Source: Polyangiaceae bacterium
Lineage (GTDB): Bacteria > Myxococcota_A > Polyangia > Polyangiales > Polyangiaceae
NCBI GenBank assembly: GCA_020849655.1
Contig: JADLFU010000306.1
Span: 1-37,051 of the forward strand
Length of the DNA: 37,051 bases
Direction of reading: 5' to 3'
Position numbers and translations under genes: made by a program. The notes below the pieces were generated by a model that worked only from the letters and a program-made list of their open reading frames with translations, was not told the origin of the DNA and ran no database searches. Of this stretch, positions 16,268-23,857 are shown piece after piece (position 1 is the stretch's first letter; every line of letters begins with the position of its first letter).

Positions 16268-16710
16268 GCCGCGCTCCATCGGCCGTGGTCGCAGCGCCCC
16301 CGCGGGCCGTGCTCGATGGCCGACGCGAGCCTCCGGCGCTGGTCCGGCTCGAGGATCTCGTGGGCCCGCGTCACGCCGAGGCTCGCCGCCTCGCGCAGGT
16401 GCTGGAGCTTCTGCTCGAGCGACGCGAACGCCCGCGCGAGCGCCGCCTCGTCGACGCGCTCCCCGCGGAGCGCCGCCGCGATGTCACGGCGCGCCTGCCG
16501 CGCGTCGTCGCGCGCGTCACCGCCCGCCGAGAGCAGCTCGTCGAGCACCGGGGACAGCTCCTTCTCCTGCCCCGCCGTCGTGTCGAGGTACCGATACAGC
16601 GCGCGCTTCGGGCTCCCCCACCCGACCCCGCGCCAGCCGCGCCAGCGCGAGCGCCGCAGCACCCTGAAGATCCCGTACGCGCACGCCGCGCTCACCAGAA
16701 AACCGATCAT
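16264..16710 (-). CDS. CpxP/Spy-like periplasmic metal-sensor family protein
   Basis: A 148-residue protein. ATG 16710 is chosen over longer in-frame starts because AGGAGA precedes it at good spacing and it opens directly into a membrane segment (residues 2-20). The body is strongly helical with many charged residues. It carries the pattern EILEPDQRRRLASAIE near the end, matching the LTxxQ-type motif of the CpxP/Spy/ZraP superfamily (periplasmic chaperones and stress or metal sensors). Unlike CpxP it appears to stay anchored by its N-terminal helix. It ends HGPRGRCDHGRW, with possible metal ligands. As first gene of the operon it probably sets the state of the downstream histidine kinase. Confidence 0.72.
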   Translation of the reverse strand: MIGFLVSAACAYGIFRVLRRSRWRGWRGVGWGSPKRALYRYLDTTAGQEKELSPVLDELLSAGGDARDDARQARRDIAAALRGERVDEAALARAFASLEQKLQHLREAASLGVTRAHEILEPDQRRRLASAIEHGPRGRCDHGRWSAA

Positions 16711-16774
16711 CGCCTTCTCTCCTTCTCCGCGCCGCGCACCCTGCGCGGCGTGAGCGGCACGTTGCGTCCCCGAT

Positions 16775-16803
16775 GTGAAGCGCGCCCCGGAGACGGCGTG
16801 AAG
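16775..16803 (-). promoter_or_regulatory. Possible direct-repeat regulator site upstream of the CpxP-like operon
   Basis: GTGAAG occurs at 16775-16780 and again at 16798-16803, with starts 23 bp apart, about two helical turns. OmpR-family regulators bind tandem half-sites, so autoregulation is conceivable. Two hexamers are weak evidence. Confidence 0.2.
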
Positions 16804-16864
16804 AAGCGCAAACGGCGGCGAGGTGGCGCCCGCGCCTCTCAAGAGACGCGGCCCGTCGCCAGGG

Positions 16865-17257
16865 TCACCCCGCGACGGCGACGGGCGACCGGTCGACCGC
16901 GACGACGCGCAGCGTGCGCATGCCGCCCGGCATCTCCCAGTCGATGCGCTGCCCCACGCGCAGCCCGAGGAGCGCGCACCCGAGCGGCGCGAGCACCGAG
17001 ACGCGGCCCGCGTCGGAGTCGGCGTCGCGGGGGAACACGAGCTGCAGCCGGCGGCGCTGGCGCGTCCCGACGACCTCGTACTCGAGCTCGCTCTCCATCA
17101 CGACGACGTCGTACGGCACCTCGGCGAGCGGAACGATCTCCGCGCGCTCGAGCTCGGCCAGCAGCGACGCCGCGACCTCCGATCCGGCGGAGGCGAGCAG
17201 CGGTGACAAACGGTCGCGATCCTCGGACGCGACGATGATGGGAGGGGTGGACGGCAT
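16865..17257 (-). CDS. rnk: Nucleoside diphosphate kinase regulator Rnk (GreA/GreB C-terminal domain family)
   Basis: A 130-residue protein of the Rnk family, related to the C-terminal domain of the transcript-cleavage factors GreA/GreB. Rnk binds RNA polymerase but lacks the coiled coil that enters the secondary channel in Gre factors. The N-terminal 45 residues are helical. The conserved FKBP-like core is clear: VPYDVVVMES, LVFPRDADSDAGRVSVLAPLG and ALLGLRVGQRIDW. A weak GAGG ribosome-binding site lies 8 nt before ATG 17257. The gene is preceded by a candidate promoter at 17436-17463 with a leader of about 170 nt and stands alone between two operons. Confidence 0.88.
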   Translation of the reverse strand: MPSTPPIIVASEDRDRLSPLLASAGSEVAASLLAELERAEIVPLAEVPYDVVVMESELEYEVVGTRQRRRLQLVFPRDADSDAGRVSVLAPLGCALLGLRVGQRIDWEMPGGMRTLRVVAVDRSPVAVAG

Positions 17258-17306
17258 GACGGACCTCGTTCTGGTGAGAGCGGGGAGGCCGGGGACACCA
17301 TCGTCA

Positions 17307-17321
17307 CCCGGCGTGGCCGGG
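17307..17321 (-). other. Perfect 6-bp hairpin in the rnk leader
   Basis: CCCGGC and GCCGGG enclose a 3-nt loop, forming a compact strong stem 50 nt before the rnk start codon. There is no T-run, so it is not a typical terminator. It could influence leader folding. Confidence 0.3.
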
Positions 17322-17335
17322 CGTGGTGCGGGTGC

Positions 17336-17428
17336 TCAGGCGAGCCGACCGCAGACGACCAGCCCGAGGCCGCGCGTCGGCGCGACCTGGACAGGAAGCA
17401 ACAGCAAGCGCTCGCGACGGCGCGGCAT
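17336..17428 (-). CDS. Possible 30-residue leader peptide upstream of rnk
   Basis: A 30-codon open frame with ATG at 17428, 7 nt after a TATGGT -10 candidate. That spacing is the leaderless arrangement seen at several certain genes here. The peptide begins with basic residues (MPRRRER), then LLLL and a hydrophobic end, and stops 78 nt before rnk. It may be a leader peptide or chance; there is no family match. Confidence 0.22.
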   Translation of the reverse strand: MPRRRERLLLLPVQVAPTRGLGLVVCGRLA

Positions 17429-17435
17429 CCCGCAG

Positions 17436-17463
17436 ACCATAACCGCCGATCGCCGCACGTCAA
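17436..17463 (-). promoter_or_regulatory. Candidate sigma-70-type promoter for rnk (TTGACG, 16 nt, TATGGT)
   Basis: Read on the minus strand, TTGACG (17463-17458) matches the -35 consensus at five of six positions. It is followed after 16 nt by TATGGT (17441-17436). The site lies in the gap between the TDT transporter gene and rnk and points to rnk. It is the clearest two-part promoter in the window. Confidence 0.45.
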
Positions 17464-17475
17464 GCCCGACCACGA

Positions 17476-18507
17476 TCACGCGCGGCGGCGCAGGAGGGAC
17501 GACAGCATCCCGAGCATCGCCACGCCCCACGCCGCGATCGCCACGAACACGAACCCCCGCGGGATGACCCGCAGGTACGGCGCGTCGACCGCCTGCGACA
17601 GCCGGATGGTGCACACCGTGTACATCCCGAGCGGGAACACGGCGCCCCAGTACGCAGGATCGTAGCGGAGCGGGAACCTCCGCGCGACGTGCCTCCACGC
17701 TCCGAGGATGACCAGCATCGGGATCCACCACGTCGCGGTCGCCCACCAGAGCAGCGTCATCCCGCGGACGAACGGCAGCACCTCCATCAGCACCGGCGAG
17801 CTCGGCGCCGCAGCCACGAGCGACGCGCCGCCGAGGGTGGCGATCGCCGCGGCGCCCATGTTGATCCAGTACGGCGGCGCGAGATCGCTCGGGCTGAGCG
17901 TGAAGAACGTGTAGCGATAGAAGATGAGCGAGATGATCCAGATGTAGAGCATCGAGCCGCCCAGCCACATCGTCAGCGACAGGAGGAGCGCCTCCGCGGC
18001 GCCCGCCCCCATCGCCGGCGCGAGCTGCGCCCCGAGCACCGCGACCGCGTGCGAGGCGACCACGATCAGCAGCCAGCCGCCGTGGATCCCGTCGGCGAGC
18101 GACGGCTTCTCCCGCTTCACAGTCAGGATCGTGATGATCGTGTAGGTGAGCACCACCCACAGCACGATCGTCAGCCCCCACAGCCCGAGCGCGACGCCGT
18201 GGAGCCCCCCGACGACCAGCGACTGCGAGCCGAGCACGGAGCTCGCGGCGACCATCGTGAAAAACCCGACCGAGCGCCCGTGGTGCAACAGATCGGCGAC
18301 CACGCGCGCGCGATAGAAGACGACGCGCGCGAGCGTCAGCGCCCACAGCGCGGCGAAGAACACGAGGTTCAGCCCGTACAGCGCGATCGCCAGCCGGTGC
18401 ATCCCCTCGAGGTGCGCGGCGATGGAGACGATCCCCGTCGCCATCGTCAGCGCGAAGTAGGCGGGGTTCAGCTCGGCGAGCGCGGACGCCGGGCGGGGCT
18501 CGGTCAC
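17476..18507 (-). CDS. TDT-family (TehA/Mae1/SLAC1) anion channel or transporter
   Basis: A 343-residue integral membrane protein with about ten spans. GTG 18507 is chosen because it overlaps the upstream stop as GTGA; a longer frame from ATG 18552 would overlap more. The family pattern starts with LNPAYFALTMATGIVSIAAH and includes a central helix pair FFTMVAASSVLGSQ and the aromatic-rich MTLLWWATATWWIPMLV. TDT proteins include the tellurite-linked TehA, malate carriers, the sulfite exporter Ssu1 and the plant SLAC1 nitrate/chloride channel. As the last gene of an operon for a molybdenum oxidoreductase similar to nitrate reductases, a role in moving an oxyanion substrate or product (nitrate, nitrite or sulfite) is plausible but unproven. 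Confidence 0.85.
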   Translation of the reverse strand: MTEPRPASALAELNPAYFALTMATGIVSIAAHLEGMHRLAIALYGLNLVFFAALWALTLARVVFYRARVVADLLHHGRSVGFFTMVAASSVLGSQSLVVGGLHGVALGLWGLTIVLWVVLTYTIITILTVKREKPSLADGIHGGWLLIVVASHAVAVLGAQLAPAMGAGAAEALLLSLTMWLGGSMLYIWIISLIFYRYTFFTLSPSDLAPPYWINMGAAAIATLGGASLVAAAPSSPVLMEVLPFVRGMTLLWWATATWWIPMLVILGAWRHVARRFPLRYDPAYWGAVFPLGMYTVCTIRLSQAVDAPYLRVIPRGFVFVAIAAWGVAMLGMLSSLLRRRA

Positions 18508-18719
18508 TCTTCGCGGAGGAAGCGCAGGAGGCCGAGGTTCAGGAGCAGGCACGCGGCGCTCGCGCCGAGGCCGGGCAAGACGACGCTGCTGTCACCGCCG
18601 AGCCACGCGTTCATCGTGGCGGTGAGCAGCCAGAGCTGCAGGACGACCAGCGTCAGCACGAAGCACACGATCCCGTAGACGATCGTGGTGCGCTGCTGGC
18701 GGGAGAAGCGGCGCTTCAT
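18504..18719 (-). CDS. Small two-span membrane protein (71 residues)
   Basis: A 71-residue protein with two hydrophobic helices (about residues 12-33 and 46-66) joined by a short loop containing LGGDSSVV. The N-terminus is basic (MKRRFSRQQR). It resembles the small uncharacterised membrane proteins seen next to Rieske and ferredoxin genes in other bacteria (DUF6755-like is my best recollection, not verified). Its ATG lies just 1 nt after the Rieske stop, and its own stop overlaps the TDT start. A role as a small subunit or assembly factor of the oxidoreductase is likely from position. Confidence 0.7.
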   Translation of the reverse strand: MKRRFSRQQRTTIVYGIVCFVLTLVVLQLWLLTATMNAWLGGDSSVVLPGLGASAACLLLNLGLLRFLREE

Positions 18720-18720
18720 C

Positions 18721-19350
18721 TCACACCGTCCGCTCGTCGACGCCGACGGCGAACACGTCGTCGCCCTCGACCACCAGGTTGATCTTCGGCAGCGGTCGCG
18801 GCGGCGGGCCGGCGATGTTGCGCCCCGTCTTCAGATCGAAGAACCCCTCGTGGCAGGGGCAGTGCAAGACCCCCTCCTCGAGGCGCGGCACGACGGCGCA
18901 CGAGAGGTGGGTGCACGCCTGGCTGTACGCGAGCAGCTCACCCTCCCTGGTGCGGATGAGGAGGCAGGGATCGTGCGGCGTCGGGTACTGGAACGTCACC
19001 GCCGATCCGCGCGCGAGCGCCGCGGCCGACGCGACCCGGAGCCGCGGGGGCGGAGTGCGGCGGCTGCGGACGAGATCCTGCGCGGCGATCCACGCCTGCC
19101 CCGCGGCGAACGCGCCGCTCGTGAGCACGAGGAACTTCGCGAAGTCACGGCGCGCGACGTACTGATCGATCGGCCAGTCGATCGGGAAATCGCGGCGCCA
19201 CTCGGGCTGCTGCGCGCGCGGGGCGCCGTCGGGAGCCTGCGAGATCTCCGTCTCGTCGCGGACGTCGCGGAGCGGCCCCACGAGCGCGCCTGCGCCCGAG
19301 CCGTCCACCGCCGGATCGAGGCGGCGCGAGGCCTTGTCGTCCTGTCCCAT
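18721..19350 (-). CDS. Rieske [2Fe-2S] protein with internal twin-arginine signal anchor
   Basis: A 209-residue iron-sulfur protein. The cluster-binding motifs are CTHLSC and CPCHEGFFD near residues 145-170, providing two Cys and two His. About 75 residues in, ARRDFAKFL is followed by a hydrophobic segment, matching a Tat signal with RRxFxK preceded by an unusually long cytoplasmic leader. The Rieske domain should thus face the periplasm, anchored in the membrane. The start is ATG 19350: GGAGG (19362-19358) lies 7 nt upstream, whereas GTG 19356 would leave no spacing. It follows the ferredoxin gene directly and precedes a small membrane protein gene. It probably carries electrons between quinol or a periplasmic partner and the molybdenum enzyme complex. 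Confidence 0.88.
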   Translation of the reverse strand: MGQDDKASRRLDPAVDGSGAGALVGPLRDVRDETEISQAPDGAPRAQQPEWRRDFPIDWPIDQYVARRDFAKFLVLTSGAFAAGQAWIAAQDLVRSRRTPPPRLRVASAAALARGSAVTFQYPTPHDPCLLIRTREGELLAYSQACTHLSCAVVPRLEEGVLHCPCHEGFFDLKTGRNIAGPPPRPLPKINLVVEGDDVFAVGVDERTV

Positions 19351-19352
19351 GC

Positions 19353-20030
19353 TCACACCTCCACCTCGGCGAAGGGATCGTCCGCGGGCGGGAGCGCCGC
19401 CGGCGCGCCGCCGAGCACCCGCAGCCGCGCGTGCCGCACCTCGGGTCGATCGTCCATCGCCGCCGTGACGTCGAGCAGCGGCGGCGGCGCCTTCGTCTTC
19501 GGCGCGAGCACCTTCACGCGGGTCGTGATGATCTGCTCGCCGAAGCGGAAGCGGTTGGTCGGGGTCGACTGCGGGCGCAGCTCCTCGAGCTCCTCCCTGG
19601 TGCCGAAGAACAAGGCCTGGCTGGGGCAGACGGTCGCGCACATGGGCTTCTTGCCGATCGACGTGCGGTCGTAGCACATGTCGCATTTCATCATCAGCTG
19701 GCGATCGGCGTACAGCTCGGGCACGCCGAACGGGCACGCGACGACGCAGTTCCCGCAGGCGATGCAGCGGGGCTTGCGCGCGCTCTGCACGACGCCGTCG
19801 CCGGTGCGCTTGATGGCGTCGGCCGGGCACACCTCGGCGCAGGTCGGCTGCTCGCAGTGCATGCACACGACGGGCACCGTCTGCACGCTGGCGCCGCGGT
19901 CGACGTACTCGAGGTGAATCATCGACTCGCCCTTGTGGGTGTCGCACTCGCTGCACGCCTGGACACAGGACTGGCAGCCGATGCAGCGGCTCGGATCGAC
20001 GAAGAACTGTAGCTGCGCGGGGACGGGCAT
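19353..20030 (-). CDS. 4Fe-4S ferredoxin-type electron-transfer subunit (DmsB/NrfC-like)
   Basis: A 225-residue protein with four clusters' worth of cysteines. They occur as [11 protein letters not shown] near residue 16, [26 protein letters not shown], and [21 protein letters not shown]. This is the usual layout of beta subunits that wire a molybdopterin catalytic subunit to a membrane partner. No Tat or Sec signal is seen, so it is cytoplasmic or carried by a partner. The C-terminal 80 residues after the last cluster are variable and end PFAEVEV. It starts 13 nt after the molybdenum subunit gene and ends next to the Rieske ATG, clearly within one operon. The function as an electron relay is well supported. 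Confidence 0.92.
   Translation of the reverse strand: MPVPAQLQFFVDPSRCIGCQSCVQACSECDTHKGESMIHLEYVDRGASVQTVPVVCMHCEQPTCAEVCPADAIKRTGDGVVQSARKPRCIACGNCVVACPFGVPELYADRQLMMKCDMCYDRTSIGKKPMCATVCPSQALFFGTREELEELRPQSTPTNRFRFGEQIITTRVKVLAPKTKAPPPLLDVTAAMDDRPEVRHARLRVLGGAPAALPPADDPFAEVEV
19358..19362 (-). promoter_or_regulatory. Ribosome-binding site deciding the Rieske start
   Basis: GGAGG on the minus strand, 7 nt from ATG 19350 and only 1 nt from the alternative GTG 19356, favours the ATG. Confidence 0.6.
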
Positions 20031-20043
20031 CAGGGCGCCTCTC

Positions 20044-22311
20044 TCACTGCTGGGGTTCGAGCTTCGTGGAGTAGGCGGGCGGGGCGGCGGCCCTCGCGAC
20101 CCGGCACGCGCACACCTTGTACTGCGGGATCTTGCTCATCGGATCCTGCGCGGCGACCGTCACGCGGTTCACGCTCTTCTCGCCTGCCCAGTGATAGGGG
20201 ATGAACACCGTGTCGGGGCGGATGGTCGTCACCACCATCGCGCGCACCGTGATCGTGCCGCGCCGGGTCTCGCAGGTCGTCCAGTCGCCGTCCTTGACGC
20301 CGAGCTTGTCGGCGAGGCGCGGGTGCAGCTCGAGGCGCGGCTCGGGGTACTGCTTGACGAGCGGCCCGATGCGCCGCGTCTGCGTCCCGGAGAGGAACTG
20401 GCTGACCACCCGCCCGGTCGTCAGCATCAGCGGGAACTCCGCGTCGACGTCGTCCGCTGGCGCGCGGTAGTCGGCGACGACGAAGCGCGCCTTGCCGTCC
20501 GGGAAGTAGAACCTCCCGGCGCCCTTCGCGATCGGGTTGTAGCTGTCGGGGAGAAAGAGCCGCGGCGTGCCGGGGTTGTCGGGCGTCGGCGCGCCGGACG
20601 CCGGATCGTGCGCCGGACAGGGCCAGAACACGCCCATCTGCGCCTCGAGCTTCTCGTAGGTGATGCCGGAGTAGTCCGAGATGCCCCCCGCGGAGGCGCG
20701 GCGCAGCTCCTCGAAGATCTCGCGCGGCCCGGAGAACGTGAAGCCGTGGGGCCGCCCGAGCGCGCGCGCGAGATCTTGCACGACGCGCCAGTCCTCGCGG
20801 GCCTCGCCTGGACAGTCGATAGCCTTGTTGATCTTGATGACGCGCCCCTCGACCTGCGTGACGGTGCCCTCGTCCTCCTCCTGGAGGCTGCCGGGGAGGA
20901 TCAGATCGGCGTGGCGCGCGGTGTCGTTGAGGAAGAAGTCGACGGCCGCGAAGAACTCGAGCTTGTCGAGCGCGCGCGCGACGAAGCCGCTGTCGGGGAG
21001 CGAGATCTTGGGGTTGAAGCAGAACGCGACCAGCGCCTTGATCTCGCCGGCGTCGATCTTGCGGAACAGCTCGTAGGCGTCGACGCCCGGGCCGGGGATG
21101 CTCGCCTCCTCGACGCCCCACACGGAGGCGATGTGCTTGCGGTGCTCGGGGTTGGAGATATCGCGCATGCCGGGGAGCTGGTCGCACTTCTGACCGTGCT
21201 CGCGGCCGCCCTGGCCGTTCGCCTGCCCGACGATGGTGCCGTAGCCGCTGTGCGGCTTGCCGATGCGCCCCGACGCGAGCACGAGGTTGATGGAGCCGAG
21301 GACGTTCTGCACGCCGATCGAGTGGTGCTCGATGCCGCGCGCGTGCAACATGAAGCTCGACCGCGCCTGGCCCCACAGCTCGGCGGCGGCGCGGAGGGAC
21401 CGCTCGGGGACGCCGGTGACCTCGGCCGTATGGGCGGGGGTCCACTGCTTGCAATACTCGGCGACGGCGTCGAACCCGACAGTGTGCGCGTCGATGAACT
21501 CGCGGTCGATCCGGCCCTGCTCGATCATCAGCGACAGGACGCCCGCGAACAGCGCCGCGTCGCGCCCGGGCTTCACCGGCAGGTACAGATCGCAGGTGCG
21601 GGCGATCGGCGTGATGCGCGGATCCTGGACGATGACGCGGGCGCCGCGCTCGCGCGCCTGCCACACGTAGTTGGTCGTGATGGGCGAGCACTCGGCGACG
21701 TTCGAGCCGGCGATCCAGATGACCTCCGTCTCCAGCATGTCGGCCCAGGGGCTGGTCACGCGGTCGATGCCGAACGCCTTCTTGTTGCCGACGCCGGCGC
21801 TCACCATGCAGAGGCGCCCGTTGTAGTCGATGAACGGCGTCTTCAGGCACACGCGGGCGAACTTGCCGAGCAGGTAGGTCTTCTCGGTCGTGAGGCTCGC
21901 GCCGCCGAGCACGGCGACCGCGCCGGGGCCGTGGGCCTCCTGCAGCCGCGCGATCTCGCGGGCGGCGCGCTCGATCGCGGCCTCGTACGCCATCGGGCGG
22001 AACCCGCTCGGGCTCGACGGATCGCGCGCGAGCGCCGTCAGCAGGCGGTCAGGGTGGGAGCCTTGCAGGTAGCGCTTCACGCCCTTCGGGCAGAGCATCC
22101 CGCGGTTGAAGGGGAACTCCTCCCACGGCTCGAAGCCGATGACCTCGTTCTGCTTCACCTTCAGCTGGATGCCGCACTGTTGCCCGCAGAAGCAGCAGTG
22201 GGTCTTGACGAGCTTGTCGGGCTGCTCGGTCGTCTTGCCGCGGACGTTCTCCGAGAGGTGCGGGCCGTACGCGTGGGTGATGGCGAGCTCGTCGACGGGG
22301 ATCTTCGCCAT
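20044..22311 (-). CDS. Molybdopterin (bis-MGD) oxidoreductase, assimilatory-nitrate-reductase-like
   Basis: A 755-residue catalytic subunit of the DMSO-reductase superfamily. The N-terminal [4Fe-4S] motif is C39, C42, C46 and C74 (C-x2-C-x3-C-x27-C). The Mo-ligand region reads [10 protein letters not shown] with C168, the pattern of NarB/NasC nitrate reductases. MGD-binding segments include [34 protein letters not shown], and the C-terminal domain [12 protein letters not shown] with PYHWAG. No twin-arginine signal is present, so the subunit should be cytoplasmic. Neighbours are a cytochrome-b-like membrane protein (3-nt gap), a multi-cluster ferredoxin, a Rieske protein and an anion channel. 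Nitrate is the best-supported substrate by sequence type, but formate and other oxyanions cannot be excluded; an assimilatory enzyme would not need a membrane quinol partner. Confidence 0.9.
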   Translation of the reverse strand: MAKIPVDELAITHAYGPHLSENVRGKTTEQPDKLVKTHCCFCGQQCGIQLKVKQNEVIGFEPWEEFPFNRGMLCPKGVKRYLQGSHPDRLLTALARDPSSPSGFRPMAYEAAIERAAREIARLQEAHGPGAVAVLGGASLTTEKTYLLGKFARVCLKTPFIDYNGRLCMVSAGVGNKKAFGIDRVTSPWADMLETEVIWIAGSNVAECSPITTNYVWQARERGARVIVQDPRITPIARTCDLYLPVKPGRDAALFAGVLSLMIEQGRIDREFIDAHTVGFDAVAEYCKQWTPAHTAEVTGVPERSLRAAAELWGQARSSFMLHARGIEHHSIGVQNVLGSINLVLASGRIGKPHSGYGTIVGQANGQGGREHGQKCDQLPGMRDISNPEHRKHIASVWGVEEASIPGPGVDAYELFRKIDAGEIKALVAFCFNPKISLPDSGFVARALDKLEFFAAVDFFLNDTARHADLILPGSLQEEDEGTVTQVEGRVIKINKAIDCPGEAREDWRVVQDLARALGRPHGFTFSGPREIFEELRRASAGGISDYSGITYEKLEAQMGVFWPCPAHDPASGAPTPDNPGTPRLFLPDSYNPIAKGAGRFYFPDGKARFVVADYRAPADDVDAEFPLMLTTGRVVSQFLSGTQTRRIGPLVKQYPEPRLELHPRLADKLGVKDGDWTTCETRRGTITVRAMVVTTIRPDTVFIPYHWAGEKSVNRVTVAAQDPMSKIPQYKVCACRVARAAAPPAYSTKLEPQQ

Positions 22312-22314
22312 CGC

Positions 22315-23373
22315 TCAGCCCTCCTCGCCCTTCGGCGCGGACGCCCACAGCGCCGACTGCGCGAGCCCGAACATGGCCCGTCGGCAGCGCGGACAGACCT
22401 CCTGGTAGTGGCCCTCGCCCCCGGCCAGCTCGTAGCGAAACCCGAGCTCCCGCTCGACCGTCATCAGATCTCTCACCATCGTGGCACCTGCATAGGGCGC
22501 GTCGCAGCGGCGGCAACGCGCCTGCTCGCCGCTCGTGGACTCGTCCTTGTAGAAGCTGACGCCGAGCTGCGCCGGCCGCTGGAACACATGGAACAGCTTG
22601 CCGAACGGCAGCCACAGCAGCGTGACGATCACGGTGACCGCGTGCAGGATGGCGAGGAACGAGTACGCGTAGCCCTTCATCCAGGTGTAGCTCACCGTGA
22701 GCATCAGCCCGGTGACGCTGATGCCGAGCAAGAGCACGAGCGGCAGGATGTCCTCGCCGAACTGCTGCACGGCGGCCGCGCCCTGGTCGATCATGCGGCG
22801 GCGGAACGCGAGCATCACGCCCGCGATGACGAGGAACGACGCCCAGACGAGCCCGTGGAAGATCAGGAACGCGAGCACGGAGTGCACGGCGAACTCGCCC
22901 GCAGGGATGCCGAACACGAGCGTCCGGTAGTGGTCGATCTTGCCCGGCACCGTCTCGAAGTGCACCCATCCCCAGACGAGCGGGAACGTGATCGCCGCGC
23001 CGAGCACGCAGCCCCACATGATGAGCCAGTGCGCCGTGCCGCGGAGCTTCCCGCGGACGAAGATGAAGCGGTTGGCGGCGAACTCGACGACGGCGCGCCG
23101 GGCCGCCGTGAGCACGTTGCGCGGCAGGCCGCGCGCCGCGAAGAACACCTGCCAGCCGCGCCGCCAGTACAGGCGCGTCGGCGGGCGCTGCAGCCACATC
23201 ACGTAGCGGTACGTGATGCCGAACACGGCGAAGAGCGTCGCGAACGTGTAGCCGACCAGCGCCGCGTCGAAGTGCGCGAGCTTGCGCGAGCCCGCGACGA
23301 TCAAGACGGCGAGCGTGGCGGTGGCGGCGACTCCCCAGGCGGTGGCGCGGGCGCGGCCGGACGGTTGGGCCAT
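22315..23373 (-). CDS. NarI/HdrE/DsrM-like cytochrome b membrane subunit with C-terminal CxxC pairs
   Basis: A 352-residue protein with about six membrane spans. Histidines lie within or next to helices ([34 protein letters not shown] and [10 protein letters not shown]), as in quinol-oxidising b-type cytochromes such as NarI or HdrE/DsrM. After the last span a cytoplasmic tail carries [10 protein letters not shown] and [11 protein letters not shown], two CxxC pairs about 45 residues apart. These could bind zinc or an iron-sulfur cluster; the common NarI and HdrE/DsrM forms do not normally carry such a module. It is the first gene of the molybdenum operon, with a candidate -10 just before its ATG. 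Quinone interaction and heme b binding are inferred. Confidence 0.75.
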   Translation of the reverse strand: MAQPSGRARATAWGVAATATLAVLIVAGSRKLAHFDAALVGYTFATLFAVFGITYRYVMWLQRPPTRLYWRRGWQVFFAARGLPRNVLTAARRAVVEFAANRFIFVRGKLRGTAHWLIMWGCVLGAAITFPLVWGWVHFETVPGKIDHYRTLVFGIPAGEFAVHSVLAFLIFHGLVWASFLVIAGVMLAFRRRMIDQGAAAVQQFGEDILPLVLLLGISVTGLMLTVSYTWMKGYAYSFLAILHAVTVIVTLLWLPFGKLFHVFQRPAQLGVSFYKDESTSGEQARCRRCDAPYAGATMVRDLMTVERELGFRYELAGGEGHYQEVCPRCRRAMFGLAQSALWASAPKGEEG

Positions 23374-23380
23374 GGCGCGG

Positions 23381-23386
23381 GATATA
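23381..23386 (-). promoter_or_regulatory. Candidate -10 element (TATATC) for the molybdenum operon
   Basis: TATATC on the minus strand ends 7 nt before ATG 23373 in the 88-nt gap to the thioesterase gene. It is the only AT-rich patch in the gap and suggests a near-leaderless mRNA. Confidence 0.35.
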
Positions 23387-23461
23387 GTCCCGCGAGGGCG
23401 GCTCGTCTCGCGGATTGATCTCGCTCAAGGCGCGAGCCCAAGGAGGGCCCCGCGCGCTCGC

Positions 23462-23857
23462 TCAGCCGCGGCGCGCGAACACGCTGAAGGTGCCGAGCGC
23501 GACGGCGACGAGCTCGGCGCTCGACGTCACCCGCGACTCGAGCACGGCGAGGCGCCCGGAGCGGCCGATGAGCGTCGTCTCGCAGCGGAGCGCGCCCTCG
23601 CGCGCGGCGGCGAGGTAGTTGATCTTGAGCTCCACCGTCGCGCCCGCCTCCGTCTCTGCGAGCGTCGAGTAGAGCGCGGCGCCCATGCCGGTGTCGGCGA
23701 GCGAGTACACCACGCCGCCGTGGACGACCCTGTTGGGGTTGAGGTGGTGGGCCGCGATCACGAGCGAGAGCACGCTGCGGCCCGCCGCGGCCTCCTCGAC
23801 GCGGAGGCCGAGCAGCTGCCCGAACGGGTGGTCGTGCGCGCCCGGCGGACCGCTCAC
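23462..23857 (-). CDS. Hotdog-fold thioesterase, PaaI family
   Basis: A 131-residue PaaI-like acyl-CoA thioesterase. GTG 23857 overlaps the upstream stop (GTGA). The hallmark VVHGGVVYSLADTGMGAALYS contains the HGG turn and the helix with the acidic residue (D in LADTG) that serve catalysis in this family. The segment VELKINYLAAAREG and the final strand VALGTFSVFARR complete the hotdog fold. Family members hydrolyse phenylacetyl-CoA, hydroxybenzoyl-CoA or medium-chain acyl-CoA; the substrate here cannot be told. It is the last gene of an operon with a TPR/PEGA-like protein and a Cys-rich lipoprotein, an odd association. Confidence 0.88.
   Translation of the reverse strand: MSGPPGAHDHPFGQLLGLRVEEAAAGRSVLSLVIAAHHLNPNRVVHGGVVYSLADTGMGAALYSTLAETEAGATVELKINYLAAAREGALRCETTLIGRSGRLAVLESRVTSSAELVAVALGTFSVFARRG

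Noticed and set aside
19933-23418. A very long open frame on the plus strand opposite the molybdenum operon
   Set aside because: It is the antisense of clear, family-matching genes; in DNA this GC-rich, stops are rare on the opposite strand. Its protein is Arg/Asp/Glu/Ala-rich without domains.
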